Shown here: positions 1 through 7,825 of the stretch, piece after piece
Numbering within the stretch: position 1 is the stretch's first letter
Layout: each line of letters begins with the position of its first letter
Assembly: GCF_016648105.1 (NCBI RefSeq)
Contig: NZ_JACVVE010000046.1
Location: 1-41,955 of the forward strand
Origin: Pseudomonas sp. S31
GTDB lineage: Bacteria > Pseudomonadota > Gammaproteobacteria > Pseudomonadales > Pseudomonadaceae
Direction: 5' to 3'
DNA length: 41,955 bases
Translations under genes and position numbers: made by a program
Notes under the pieces: generated by a model
Database searches by the model: none
What the model saw: the letters and a program-made list of their open reading frames with translations, nothing else
What the model was told of the DNA's origin: nothing

Positions 1-230
1 GCGCGCGAAATCAGAGGCAGTGCACCCCTTGAGTCGAACACCGCGAAGCGCCGCGCAGGCGGCGCTCGATATCCGCGCCACCGCAAATCCTAAGCGAACA
101 CCTTCACCCCCCCGCACCACTTTGGCCATCCCCCGCCCCAAAACCACTCACATCAGCTCGTTTTCGCACGCGCCTACGTATCGTTTCCCACCGGCCAACC
201 CCCTTAACCACGAGCCCCAGCAGAATAAGC

Positions 231-244
231 TGACCACTTGGCCA
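231..244. promoter_or_regulatory. RutR-like inverted repeat upstream of the BMP importer
   Basis: The sequence TGACCA-CT-TGGCCA is an inverted repeat with one mismatch. It differs at one inner position from the core of the RutR operator as I remember it (TTGACCA-N2-TGGTCAA). RutR-type TetR regulators control pyrimidine catabolism, which would suit a nucleobase-type importer. The site overlaps the -24 element of a possible sigma-54 promoter. A related sequence without the left arm occurs near 116-129. No RutR gene lies in the window. The rest of bases 1-289 shows no gene I can support: the frame is open, but the codons look non-coding. Confidence 0.35.
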
Positions 245-254
245 TGTTTTTGCT
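238..254 (+). promoter_or_regulatory. Possible sigma-54 (RpoN) promoter
   Basis: The sequence TTGGCCATGTTTTTGCT has GG at 240-241 and GC at 252-253, exactly ten bases apart, with a perfect TTGCT -12 element. The -24 element matches TGGC and then departs from the usual CACG tail. Transcription would start near 265, about 25 bases before the ATG at 290. Sigma-54 control would suit a nitrogen-source transporter. No convincing NtrC site is seen upstream; only a half-site GCACC lies at 114-118. Confidence 0.4.
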
Positions 255-289
255 TTGAAGCTGCTCACACCACTGAGCCGAGCAGCATC

Positions 290-1831
290 ATGTCCGATTC
301 TTCCACACCCCTGCGCCTCGAACTGCGTGCCATCACCAAGCGCTACCCAGGCACGTTGGCCAACGACCGCATCGACCTGCGCATCGCAGCCGGTGAAATC
401 CATGCCTTGCTCGGCGAAAACGGCGCCGGCAAGAGCACCCTGATGAAGGTCATCTATGGCGTCACCGCGCCGGACGCCGGCCAGGTGCTGTGGGAGGGCC
501 ACACGGTGCAGGTGCGCGACCCCGCCCAGGCGCGTGGCCTGGGGATCGGCATGGTGTTCCAGCACTTTTCCCTGTTCGAGACCCTGAGCGTGGCAGAGAA
601 CATCGCCCTGGCCCTGGGCCGCGAGGCGGGTACGCCCAGGCAGTTGGCGCCGCGCATTCGCGAGGTGTCGCAGCGCTACGGCATGGCCCTGGAGCCCGAG
701 CGCCTGGTGCACCGCCTGTCGATCGGCGAGCGCCAGCGGGTGGAAATCGTCCGCTGCCTGATGCAGGACATCAAGCTGCTGATCCTCGACGAGCCAACCT
801 CGGTGCTGACCCCGCAGGAAGTCGACGAGCTGTTCGTCACCCTGCGCGCCCTGGCCGCCGAAGGCTGCAGCATCCTGTTCATCAGCCACAAACTCAACGA
901 AGTGCGCGCCCTCTGCCACAGCGCCACCGTGCTGCGCGGCGGACGCGTCGCTGGCCACTGCGTGCCGGCGCGTTGCAGCGACCTGGAACTGGCGCGGCTG
1001 ATGGTCGGCGACGCCGAGGGGCTGGAGGCCAGCTATGCGAAAAGCGCCGGTGGCCTGCCGCGCCTGCGCGTGGATGACCTGAGCTGGCGCAACAAGGACC
1101 CGTTCGGCAGCTCGTTCGAGCACCTGCGCCTGGAAGTGCGCAGCGGCGAGATCGTCGGCATCGCCGGGGTCGCTGGCAATGGCCAGGACGAACTGCTGGC
1201 GCTGCTCAGCGGCGAGACGCGCCTGCCCGCCAGCGAGCGCGAGCGCATCACCCTGGACACCCAGCCCATGGCCCACCTGCACCCCGACGCCCGGCGCGCC
1301 CTGGGCCTGGCGTTCGTCCCGGCCGAGCGTCTGGGCCATGGCGCCGTACCGGACATGAGCCTGGCCGACAACGCCCTGCTCACCGCCTTCCAGCAAGGCC
1401 TGGTCAGCCGCGGGCTGATCCGCTCAGGCAAGGTGCAGGCGCTGGCCGAGCAGATCATCCAACGTTTCGCGGTGAAGACCCCTGACGCCCAGGCCACGGC
1501 GCGCAGCCTGTCCGGTGGCAACCTGCAGAAGTTCATCCTCGGCCGCGAGATCCTGCAGAAGCCCAAGCTGCTGGTCGCCGCCCACCCGACCTGGGGCGTC
1601 GACGTCGGCGCCGCCGCAGCGATCCACCGCGCCCTGATCGCCCTGCGCGATGCCGGCGCCGCCATCCTGGTGATATCCGAAGACCTCGATGAGCTGTTCC
1701 AGATCAGCGATCGCATCGGTGCCCTGTGCAGCGGGCGCCTGTCGCCGCTCAAGGCCACCGCCCAGACCCACACCGTGGAGGTCGGCAGCTGGATGGCCGG
1801 CCAATTCGAAGCCCCGCAAGACGCCGCCTGA
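290..1831 (+). CDS. BMP-family (nucleoside/nucleobase-type) ABC transporter, double ATPase subunit
   Basis: A 513-aa protein with two fused ABC ATPase domains, as in sugar/BMP-type importers (YufO, RbsA relatives). The first domain has a full Walker A (GENGAGKST, residues 42-50), the signature LSIGERQ near 143 and Walker B ILDEP near 165. The second domain has a degenerate Walker A (GNGQD), a good signature LSGGNLQ near 407 and a Walker B-like stretch lacking the usual Asp (LLVAAHPTWGVDVG), which is normal for this family. The frame stays open upstream to base 20, but the upstream codons are proline/threonine-rich and unlike the family. The ATG at 290 opens a typical N-terminus, so I chose it. 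The two permeases and the binding protein follow on the same strand. Likely substrate is a purine, pyrimidine or nucleoside; this is inferred from the BMP-type binding protein. Confidence 0.9.
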   Translation: MSDSSTPLRLELRAITKRYPGTLANDRIDLRIAAGEIHALLGENGAGKSTLMKVIYGVTAPDAGQVLWEGHTVQVRDPAQARGLGIGMVFQHFSLFETLSVAENIALALGREAGTPRQLAPRIREVSQRYGMALEPERLVHRLSIGERQRVEIVRCLMQDIKLLILDEPTSVLTPQEVDELFVTLRALAAEGCSILFISHKLNEVRALCHSATVLRGGRVAGHCVPARCSDLELARLMVGDAEGLEASYAKSAGGLPRLRVDDLSWRNKDPFGSSFEHLRLEVRSGEIVGIAGVAGNGQDELLALLSGETRLPASERERITLDTQPMAHLHPDARRALGLAFVPAERLGHGAVPDMSLADNALLTAFQQGLVSRGLIRSGKVQALAEQIIQRFAVKTPDAQATARSLSGGNLQKFILGREILQKPKLLVAAHPTWGVDVGAAAAIHRALIALRDAGAAILVISEDLDELFQISDRIGALCSGRLSPLKATAQTHTVEVGSWMAGQFEAPQDAA

Positions 1832-1843
1832 CGAGAGCCTGCC

Positions 1844-2944
1844 ATGTTGCTATCCCTGGAACCCCGTACCCAGCAATCGCGCGCCATGTTGTTGCTGTCG
1901 CCGCTGCTCGCCGGCCTCCTGACCCTGGCCAGCGGGGCGTTGCTGTTCAGCGCCTTGGGGCATGACCCGCTGCTGACCTTCCATACCTTGCTGATCGAGC
2001 CGATCAGCGATTTCTACGGCCTCTGCGAACTGCTGCTCAAGGCCTTGCCGATCCTGCTCTGTGCCCTTGGCCTGGCCGTGGCCTATCGGGCACGCATCTG
2101 GAACATCGGTGCCGAGGGTCAACTGCTGATCGGCGCCCTGGCCGGCAGTGCGCTGGCGATCCAGATCATCGACTGGGAAAGCCGCTGGGCGCTGCTCTGG
2201 GTGCTGGCCGCCGGCACCCTCGCCGGGGCCCTCTGGGGGGCGCTCGCGGCCTGGCTGCGCACGCACTTCAATGCCAATGAAATCCTCACCACCATCATGC
2301 TCAACTACATCGCCCTGAACCTGCTGCTGTACTTCGTGCATGGCCCGCTCAAGGACCCGGACGGCTTCAGCTTCCCGCAGTCGGCGATGTTCGGCGATGC
2401 CAGTCGCTTGCCGGCATTGTTCGAGGATGGCCGGTTGCATGTCGGCCTGTACTTCGTGCTGCTGGCCCTGGTTGCGGCCTGGGTGCTGCTGCACAAGAGC
2501 TTTCTCGGGTTCCAGATCAAGGTACTCGGGCTCGACGCGCGCGCCGCAGGCTTCGTTGGCTTTCGCGAGAAGCGTCTGGTGTGGCTGGCGCTGCTCATCA
2601 GCGGTGGCCTGGCAGGCCTGGCCGGAGTCTGTGAAGTGAGCGGGCCGATTGGCCAGTTGGTGCCGCAGGTGTCGCCCGGCTATGGCTATGCGGCGATCAC
2701 CGTGGCCTTTCTCGGGCGCCTGAACCCGCTTGGCATCCTGGTTGCCGGCCTGTTGATGGCGCTGCTCTACCTGGGCGGCGAGAACGCGCAGATGACACTC
2801 AACCTGCCGCAGTCACTTACCGGCCTGTTCCAGGGAATGATGCTGTTCTACCTGCTTGCCTGCGACGTGCTGATCCTCTACCGGCCGCGCCTGAAACTGC
2901 AGGGGTGGCGCCGAGCCCCCTTGGCGGAAACCGCCAGCGCCTGA
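1844..2944 (+). CDS. BMP-family ABC transporter permease 1
   Basis: A 366-aa inner-membrane protein of the BPD_transp_2 permease family (YufP/RbsC relatives), with about nine or ten hydrophobic segments. The family hallmark AYRARIWNIGAEGQL lies near residues 80-94, and a conserved LTTIMLNYIALNLL segment near 147-160. It starts 12 bases after the ATPase stop, so co-translation is likely. It should pair with the second permease to form the membrane channel of a nucleobase/nucleoside-type importer. The C-terminus is cytoplasmic and basic. No defect is visible. Confidence 0.9.
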   Translation: MLLSLEPRTQQSRAMLLLSPLLAGLLTLASGALLFSALGHDPLLTFHTLLIEPISDFYGLCELLLKALPILLCALGLAVAYRARIWNIGAEGQLLIGALAGSALAIQIIDWESRWALLWVLAAGTLAGALWGALAAWLRTHFNANEILTTIMLNYIALNLLLYFVHGPLKDPDGFSFPQSAMFGDASRLPALFEDGRLHVGLYFVLLALVAAWVLLHKSFLGFQIKVLGLDARAAGFVGFREKRLVWLALLISGGLAGLAGVCEVSGPIGQLVPQVSPGYGYAAITVAFLGRLNPLGILVAGLLMALLYLGGENAQMTLNLPQSLTGLFQGMMLFYLLACDVLILYRPRLKLQGWRRAPLAETASA

Positions 2945-3001
2945 ACCCCACGACTTTTTCGATTGCCTGCCGCCGACCGTGCGCAGGCTGAGGCTTCGAC
3001 T

Positions 3002-3928
3002 ATGGATCTCGATCTGCTGGGCAACATCCTCTACGCCATGGTCCGCTGTGGCACCCCGCTGCTGTTGGTCGCCCTGGGTGAACTGGTGTGCGAAAAGAGC
3101 GGGGTACTCAACCTCGGCCAGGAAGGCATGATGCTGTTCGGTGCGGTGGTCGGCTTCATCGCCGCCTTCGCCACCGGCAACCTGTGGCTCGGCGTGCTGA
3201 TGGCGTGCCTGGCCGGCATGCTGCTGTCGGCGCTGTTCGCCCTGGTGGCGCTCGGTTGCCAGGCCAATCAGGTCGCCACGGGCCTTGCCCTGACCATCTT
3301 CGGCGTGGGCCTGTCGTCCTTCGTCGGCGCGGCCTGGGTCGGCAAGCCGCTGACCGGCTTCGAGCCGGTGGCCCTCCCGCTGCTGGCCGACTTGCCGATC
3401 TTCGGCCACATGCTGTTCAACCAGGACGTGCTGGTCTACCTGTCGTTCGCCCTGTTCGCGCTGATTGCCTGGGTGCTGCTGAAAAGCCGCATCGGCCTGG
3501 TGCTGCAGGCCGTCGGCGAAAACCCCGACGCCGCCAGCGCCATGGGCCTGCCGGTTCTGCGCGTGCGCACCCTGGCGGTGCTGTACGGCGGCGCCATGGC
3601 CGGGCTTGCGGGCGGCTACCTGTCGCTGGCCTACACGCCAATGTGGGCAGAGAACATGACTGCAGGGCGCGGCTGGATCGCCCTGGCGCTGGTGGTGTTC
3701 GCCAGTTGGCGGGTGTTCCGCGTACTGCTCGGCGCGTACCTGTTCGGCCTGGCAAGCATTCTCCACCTGGTCGCCCAGGGCATCGGCGTGAGTTTCCCGG
3801 CCAACCTGCTGGCGATGCTGCCCTACGTGGCGACGATCCTGGTGCTGGTGGTGCTGTCGCGCGATGCGATCAAGACCCGCCTGTATGCCCCCGTGTCGCT
3901 CGGCCAGCCGTGGAAGGCCGGGCGCTGA
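3002..3928 (+). CDS. BMP-family ABC transporter permease 2
   Basis: A 308-aa permease of the same family as its upstream neighbour (YufQ-like). It carries the family motif EKSGVLNLGQEGMML near residues 28-42. An in-frame TTG at 2963 would add 13 residues (PAADRAQ...), but family members begin around the MDLDLL found at the ATG of 3002, so I prefer that start. The ribosome-binding site is weak (GAGG-like about 8 bases upstream). The gap to permease 1 is 57 bases. It forms a heterodimer with permease 1 by family analogy. Confidence 0.88.
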   Translation: MDLDLLGNILYAMVRCGTPLLLVALGELVCEKSGVLNLGQEGMMLFGAVVGFIAAFATGNLWLGVLMACLAGMLLSALFALVALGCQANQVATGLALTIFGVGLSSFVGAAWVGKPLTGFEPVALPLLADLPIFGHMLFNQDVLVYLSFALFALIAWVLLKSRIGLVLQAVGENPDAASAMGLPVLRVRTLAVLYGGAMAGLAGGYLSLAYTPMWAENMTAGRGWIALALVVFASWRVFRVLLGAYLFGLASILHLVAQGIGVSFPANLLAMLPYVATILVLVVLSRDAIKTRLYAPVSLGQPWKAGR

Positions 3929-3993
3929 CGACCTCGAATCAATCGATGAAACCAACACCACTAGAACAAAAGACCTACAGGAGCTCCACCCGA

Positions 3994-5076
3994 ATGCACC
4001 CACAGAAAAGCAAGAACCTGCTGCGCACCCTGGCCGCCGCCATCGGCCTCACCAGCGCGCTGTCCGCCTCCGCCGCCGACCCGCTGAAAGTCGGTTTCGT
4101 CTATATCGGCCCGATCGGCGACCACGGCTGGACCTACCAGCACGAGCAGGGTCGCCAGGCCCTGATCAAGCAGTTCGGTGACAAGGTGCAGACCAGCTTC
4201 GTCGAGAACGTGCCGGAAGGCGCCGATGCCGAACGGGTACTGCGCAACATGGCCAAGGGCGGCTACGACCTGGTGTTCGCCACCTCGTTCGGCTACATGA
4301 ACCCCACCGCCAAGGTCGCCAAGCAGTTCCCCAAGGTCACCTTCGAGCACGCCACCGGCTACAAGCAGGACAAGAACCTGGCCACCTACCTGGCAACCTC
4401 CTATGAAGGTCGCTACGTCGGCGGCTACCTGGCGGCGAAGATGACCAAGAGCAAGAAGATCGGCTATGTCGCCTCCTTCCCGATCCCGGAAGTGCTGCGC
4501 GACATCAACGCCATCCAGCTGGCCCTGGACAAGTACAACCCCGGCACCGAGATCAAGGTGGTGTGGGTCAACTCCTGGTTCGATCCAGGCAAGGAAGCCG
4601 ACGCCGCCAATGCCCTGATCGACCAGGGCGTCGACGTACTGTTCCAGCACACCGACAGCCCGGCCCCGATCCAGACCGCCGAGCGGCGTGGCATCTACGC
4701 GGTGGGCTACGCCTCGGACATGGCCCACTTCGGCCCCAAAGCGGTGCTGACCTCGATCGTCAACAACTGGGGGCCGCACTACATCAAGAGCACCCAGGCG
4801 GTCATGGACGGCACCTGGAAGTCCCAGGACTACTGGGGTGGCCTTGCTGAAGGCACCATCGAGCTGCCGATCAGCGACCTGGTCCCGGCCGAGGTGAAAA
4901 GCGGCGCCGAGCAGATCATCGCCAGCATCAAGGACGGCACCTTCCACCCGTTCACTGGCCCCATCCTCGACCAGAGCGGCGCGGTGCGCATCGCTGCCGG
5001 TGCGGTAGCCAGCAATGCCGAGCTGGCGGGCATGAACTACTACGTCAAAGGCATCACCGCACAACTGCCGAAGTGA
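3994..5076 (+). CDS. BMP-family periplasmic substrate-binding protein
   Basis: A 360-aa protein with a Sec signal peptide (residues 1 to about 27: basic start, hydrophobic core, ASA/A cleavage region). The mature part begins ADPLKVGFVYIGPIGDHGW, typical of basic-membrane-protein (PnrA/Bmp) binding proteins for nucleosides or purines. There is no lipobox cysteine, so it is a soluble periplasmic protein rather than a lipoprotein. The same frame is open upstream as far as 3088 inside the permease gene; the true start is the ATG at 3994, which has an AGGAG ribosome-binding site at 3979-3983. It delivers substrate to the two permeases and ATPase encoded just before it. Confidence 0.92.
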   Translation: MHPQKSKNLLRTLAAAIGLTSALSASAADPLKVGFVYIGPIGDHGWTYQHEQGRQALIKQFGDKVQTSFVENVPEGADAERVLRNMAKGGYDLVFATSFGYMNPTAKVAKQFPKVTFEHATGYKQDKNLATYLATSYEGRYVGGYLAAKMTKSKKIGYVASFPIPEVLRDINAIQLALDKYNPGTEIKVVWVNSWFDPGKEADAANALIDQGVDVLFQHTDSPAPIQTAERRGIYAVGYASDMAHFGPKAVLTSIVNNWGPHYIKSTQAVMDGTWKSQDYWGGLAEGTIELPISDLVPAEVKSGAEQIIASIKDGTFHPFTGPILDQSGAVRIAAGAVASNAELAGMNYYVKGITAQLPK

Positions 5077-5089
5077 CCCGGAGCCCGAC

Positions 5090-6055
5090 ATGAACAGCTT
5101 GCCGATCATCGACATCGCCCCGCTCTACCAGGACGACCCTGCCGCCCGCCATGCCGTGGCGCAGCAGATCGACGCCGCCTGCCGGCAATGGGGCTTCTAC
5201 TACATCAAGGGGCACCCGATCCCGGCCACGCGCATCGCCCAGCTGCAAGCGCTGGCCCAGGACTTTTTCGCCCGCCCGGCGGCAGAAAAACTGCGCATCG
5301 ACATCACCCAGAGTGCGCACCATCGCGGGTACGGCGCCATCGCCACCGAGCAGCTCGACCCCAGCCGGCCAAGCGACCTCAAGGAAACCTTCGACATGGG
5401 CTTGCACATGAGCGCCGAGCATCCTGACGTGCTCGCGGCAAAACCGCTGCGCGGTCCCAATCGCCACCCCGCCATCCCCGGCTGGGAGGCGCTGCTGCAA
5501 CAGCACTACCAGGACATGCATGCGCTGTCGCTGACCCTGCTGCGGGCGATGGCCGAGGCGCTGGGCATCGAGGAGGACTTCTTCGACCAGCGCTTCGCCG
5601 AACCGATCAGCGTGTTCCGCATGATCCACTACCCGCCACGCCAGAGCGCCAGCAGCGCCGACCAGCAAGGGGCCGGCGCGCACACCGACTATGGCTGCGT
5701 GACCTTGCTCTACCAGGACGACGCGGGCGGTTTGCAGGTGCGCAGCGTGGACGGCGATTGGATCGACGCGCCGCCCATCGAGGGTACCTATGTGGTGAAC
5801 ATCGGCGACATGATGGCGCGCTGGAGCAATGATCGCTACAAGTCCACGCCGCACCGGGTGATCAGCCCGCTGGGGGTCGACCGCTACTCGATGCCGTTCT
5901 TCGCCGAACCGCACCCCGACACCGAGATCAGTTGCCTGCCCAACTGCTCCGGCGACGACAACCCGGCGAAGTACCCACCGGTCTCGTGCAGCGCCTACAT
6001 GCTGTCGCGTTTCGCCGAGACCTACGCCTACCGCAGGGAAGAGCTCACGGCCTGA
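5090..6055 (+). CDS. 2-oxoglutarate/Fe(II)-dependent oxygenase, isopenicillin-N-synthase family
   Basis: A 321-aa soluble oxygenase. The N-terminal DIOX_N-type half contains WGFYYIKGH. The C-terminal 2OG-FeII domain shows the metal triad: His and Asp in GAHTDYG (about residue 200) and the distal His in STPHRVISP, followed by the Arg of RYSMPFF, which binds the 2-oxoglutarate carboxylate. These proteins hydroxylate or oxidise small molecules using O2 and 2-oxoglutarate. The gene starts 13 bases after the binding-protein gene with a GGAG ribosome-binding site, so it belongs to the importer operon. The likely job is to oxidise the imported heterocycle. It is not of the TauD-like xanthine hydroxylase type. 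The substrate is unknown. Confidence 0.85.
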   Translation: MNSLPIIDIAPLYQDDPAARHAVAQQIDAACRQWGFYYIKGHPIPATRIAQLQALAQDFFARPAAEKLRIDITQSAHHRGYGAIATEQLDPSRPSDLKETFDMGLHMSAEHPDVLAAKPLRGPNRHPAIPGWEALLQQHYQDMHALSLTLLRAMAEALGIEEDFFDQRFAEPISVFRMIHYPPRQSASSADQQGAGAHTDYGCVTLLYQDDAGGLQVRSVDGDWIDAPPIEGTYVVNIGDMMARWSNDRYKSTPHRVISPLGVDRYSMPFFAEPHPDTEISCLPNCSGDDNPAKYPPVSCSAYMLSRFAETYAYRREELTA

Positions 6056-6076
6056 GACAGCAAGCGGTTCGAATGC

Positions 6077-6547
6077 CTAGGGATTGTCCGGGTCGTAGCG
6101 ATTGACGTTGGCGACCTGGGCATTTAGCCGCCCGAGCAGGTCGATCAGGGTGTCGACCTCCTCTGGAGCAAGGCCGCTGAGCAATCGGCGTTCGCGTTCC
6201 AGCGCCACCTTCAGCACCCGGCCGTGCAACGTCCTGCCGCTTTCGCTCAACGACACGGTCTGGCGCCGGCCATCGGCAGGGTCGGCTGCCATATGCACCC
6301 GCCCCGCCTCTTCCAACGCCCGCAACGAACGGCTCACCGCGGCCTTGTCGAGGCCGATCACCTGGCAGATGCGATTGGCCGTAATGCCGTCTTCCACCGC
6401 CAGCATGGACAGCATTCGCCACTCCACCACGCCAATGTCGAAGTGCTTGCGATAGCACTGCGATGCCCCGGACGAGAGTTTGTTCGACAGAAAATTCAGC
6501 AGTGCCGGCACGTAGCGAGCTAGGTCTAGCTGGGGTTCCGTGGACAT
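6077..6547 (-). CDS. MarR-family transcriptional regulator
   Basis: A 156-aa winged-helix regulator. The recognition region reads ITANRICQVIGLDKAAVSR and the wing contains the DPADGRRQ motif typical of MarR proteins (D-x-R-x-x-x-V/L pattern). An in-frame GTG at 6556 is possible, but its GGAGG would be one base away. The ATG at 6547 has that GGAGG ten bases upstream, so I use it. The gene converges on the oxygenase gene (21 bases between stops) and diverges from the Rieske oxygenase operon. An inverted repeat at 6579-6602 in the shared promoter is its likely operator. It probably represses the operon until an aromatic acid or its product binds; that is inference. Confidence 0.88.
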   Translation of the reverse strand: MSTEPQLDLARYVPALLNFLSNKLSSGASQCYRKHFDIGVVEWRMLSMLAVEDGITANRICQVIGLDKAAVSRSLRALEEAGRVHMAADPADGRRQTVSLSESGRTLHGRVLKVALERERRLLSGLAPEEVDTLIDLLGRLNAQVANVNRYDPDNP

Positions 6548-6578
6548 CAGGTGCACACCTCCAATCGGGGTCGGGAAA

Positions 6579-6602
6579 AATTAGTTGACACCACAACCAA
6601 TT
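6579..6602. promoter_or_regulatory. Inverted repeat, likely MarR operator
   Basis: The arms AATTAGTTG (6579-6587) and CAACCAATT (6594-6602) are complementary at eight of nine positions and are separated by six bases (ACACCA). The site lies 32 bases upstream of the marR start, inside the 286-base region (6548-6833) shared with the divergent oxygenase operon. MarR dimers bind such spaced palindromes, so autoregulation and control of the oxygenase genes are plausible. A TTGACA lies at 6585-6590 within the site, but no good -10 is seen at the right distance. The rest of the region holds no gene I can support. Confidence 0.5.
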
Positions 6603-6833
6603 GATCAGAGGATCTACTCAACCGATAGCTGGGGCCAGCCCAGCATGATATGCCGTAGCCGTACCTCACAATAACAACTATCAGGTAATGCCATGACCCT
6701 TCGCGACCGGCTCGCCCCCTGCGTACCCAGCCGTAAACCCGCGCTGGCACCGCCCGCCCCGGGCTGACCTGCTCACCACCCCCCATCTCACCTGCATTTT
6801 TTCAATCGCCACTTCAGTGTGGAGGGACAAGTC

Positions 6834-7787
6834 ATGCTCCAAGTCAACGTCAGCCGCAAGACACAGGAAGCAGAAGGCGTCTGCAGCTTCGAACTGTGCC
6901 CCGTGGCAGGCGGCCTGCTGCCAGCGTTCGAAGCAGGTGCGCACATCGATGTGCATGTTCCCGGTGGGCTCATCCGCCAGTACTCGCTGTGCAACGATCC
7001 CCAGGACCGCGACCGCTACCTGATCGGCGTGTTGCAGGAACCCGGCTCCCGGGGCGGCTCGCAAGCCATGCACACAGACGTCGAGCAAGGCCAGACGCTG
7101 ACCATCGGCGCACCGCGTAACCTGTTCGGCCTGCAACCTGGCGCAACACGTCACCTGCTGTTCGCCGGCGGCATCGGCATCACGCCGATGCTGTCGATGG
7201 CCCACACGCTTTGCCACCAGGGCGCCGATTTCGAACTTCACTACTGCTTCCGCTCAAGCGACCGCGCCGCCTTCCTCCAGGCACTCGCCGCTGCGCCATT
7301 CGCCGAGCGCATCAGGCTTCACGACGACAGCGGCGCTCAGGGCCAGAAGCTCGACATCCACGCCTTGCTGGCCAGCGCCGATGCCGGCACCCACCTTTAC
7401 GTCTGCGGCCCGGCGGGCTTCATGAACCATGTGCTGACTGCCGGCGATGCCGCCGGCTGGCCACAGGCACGCCTGCACCGGGAGTTTTTCGCCGCGCCAG
7501 CTGCCGACCCCGACCTGGACAGTGCGTTCGAGGTCGTGCTCGCCAGCAGCGGCAAGACGTTCACGATTCCCGCCGACCGCAGCGTCTTCGAGGTACTCGA
7601 CGACGCCGGCATCTACCTCGAGACCTCCTGTGAGCAAGGTGTCTGCGGCACCTGCATGACCGGGGTGCTGGAAGGCATTCCCGAGCACCGCGACCAGTTC
7701 ATGAGCGCCGACGAACACGCCCGCAATGACCGCTTCACTCCTTGCTGCTCCAGGTCGAAGACGCCCCGTCTGGTGCTCGACCTCTGA
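6834..7787 (+). CDS. VanB-like reductase subunit of a Rieske oxygenase
   Basis: A 317-aa reductase of the phthalate-dioxygenase-reductase/VanB type. It has an N-terminal flavin domain (HIDVHVPGGLIRQYSL carries the R-x-Y-S FMN motif), a central NAD(P)H domain (FAGGIGITPML) and a C-terminal plant-type 2Fe-2S ferredoxin. The cluster ligands are Cys266, Cys271, Cys274 and Cys304. It passes electrons from NAD(P)H to the Rieske oxygenase encoded next. The GTG at 6819 is in frame, but the ATG at 6834 follows the ribosome-binding site GGAGGG (6821-6826), so I start there. The reductase gene comes before the oxygenase gene, the reverse of the usual vanA-vanB order, so I do not assign the name vanB. 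Confidence 0.88.
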   Translation: MLQVNVSRKTQEAEGVCSFELCPVAGGLLPAFEAGAHIDVHVPGGLIRQYSLCNDPQDRDRYLIGVLQEPGSRGGSQAMHTDVEQGQTLTIGAPRNLFGLQPGATRHLLFAGGIGITPMLSMAHTLCHQGADFELHYCFRSSDRAAFLQALAAAPFAERIRLHDDSGAQGQKLDIHALLASADAGTHLYVCGPAGFMNHVLTAGDAAGWPQARLHREFFAAPAADPDLDSAFEVVLASSGKTFTIPADRSVFEVLDDAGIYLETSCEQGVCGTCMTGVLEGIPEHRDQFMSADEHARNDRFTPCCSRSKTPRLVLDL

Positions 7788-7825
7788 TATCGAACAACAA
7801 CATCCACTGCCTGACGGAGATGACC

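Noticed and set aside
20..289. Upstream extension of the ABC ATPase reading frame, or a separate short gene
   Set aside because: The frame is open but Pro/Thr-rich, with no ribosome-binding site, and family proteins begin near the ATG at 290. It also contains promoter-like elements.
104..1396. Long open frame on the minus strand opposite the ABC ATPase
   Set aside because: A shadow of high-GC codon bias: the plus-strand frame encodes clear ABC motifs, and the minus-strand product is Gln/His/Gly-rich without any recognisable pattern. Similar frames opposite most genes here were rejected for the same reason.
3088..3993. Fusion of a 300-residue N-terminal part to the BMP binding protein
   Set aside because: This stretch is the permease gene read in another frame. 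The binding protein has its own signal peptide and AGGAG at the ATG of 3994.
6693..6767. 24-codon ORF upstream of the Rieske reductase gene
   Set aside because: The ribosome-binding site is weak, the product (MTLRDRLAPCVP...) is Pro/Ala-rich and it ends 66 bases before the reductase gene. Too little to support a gene.
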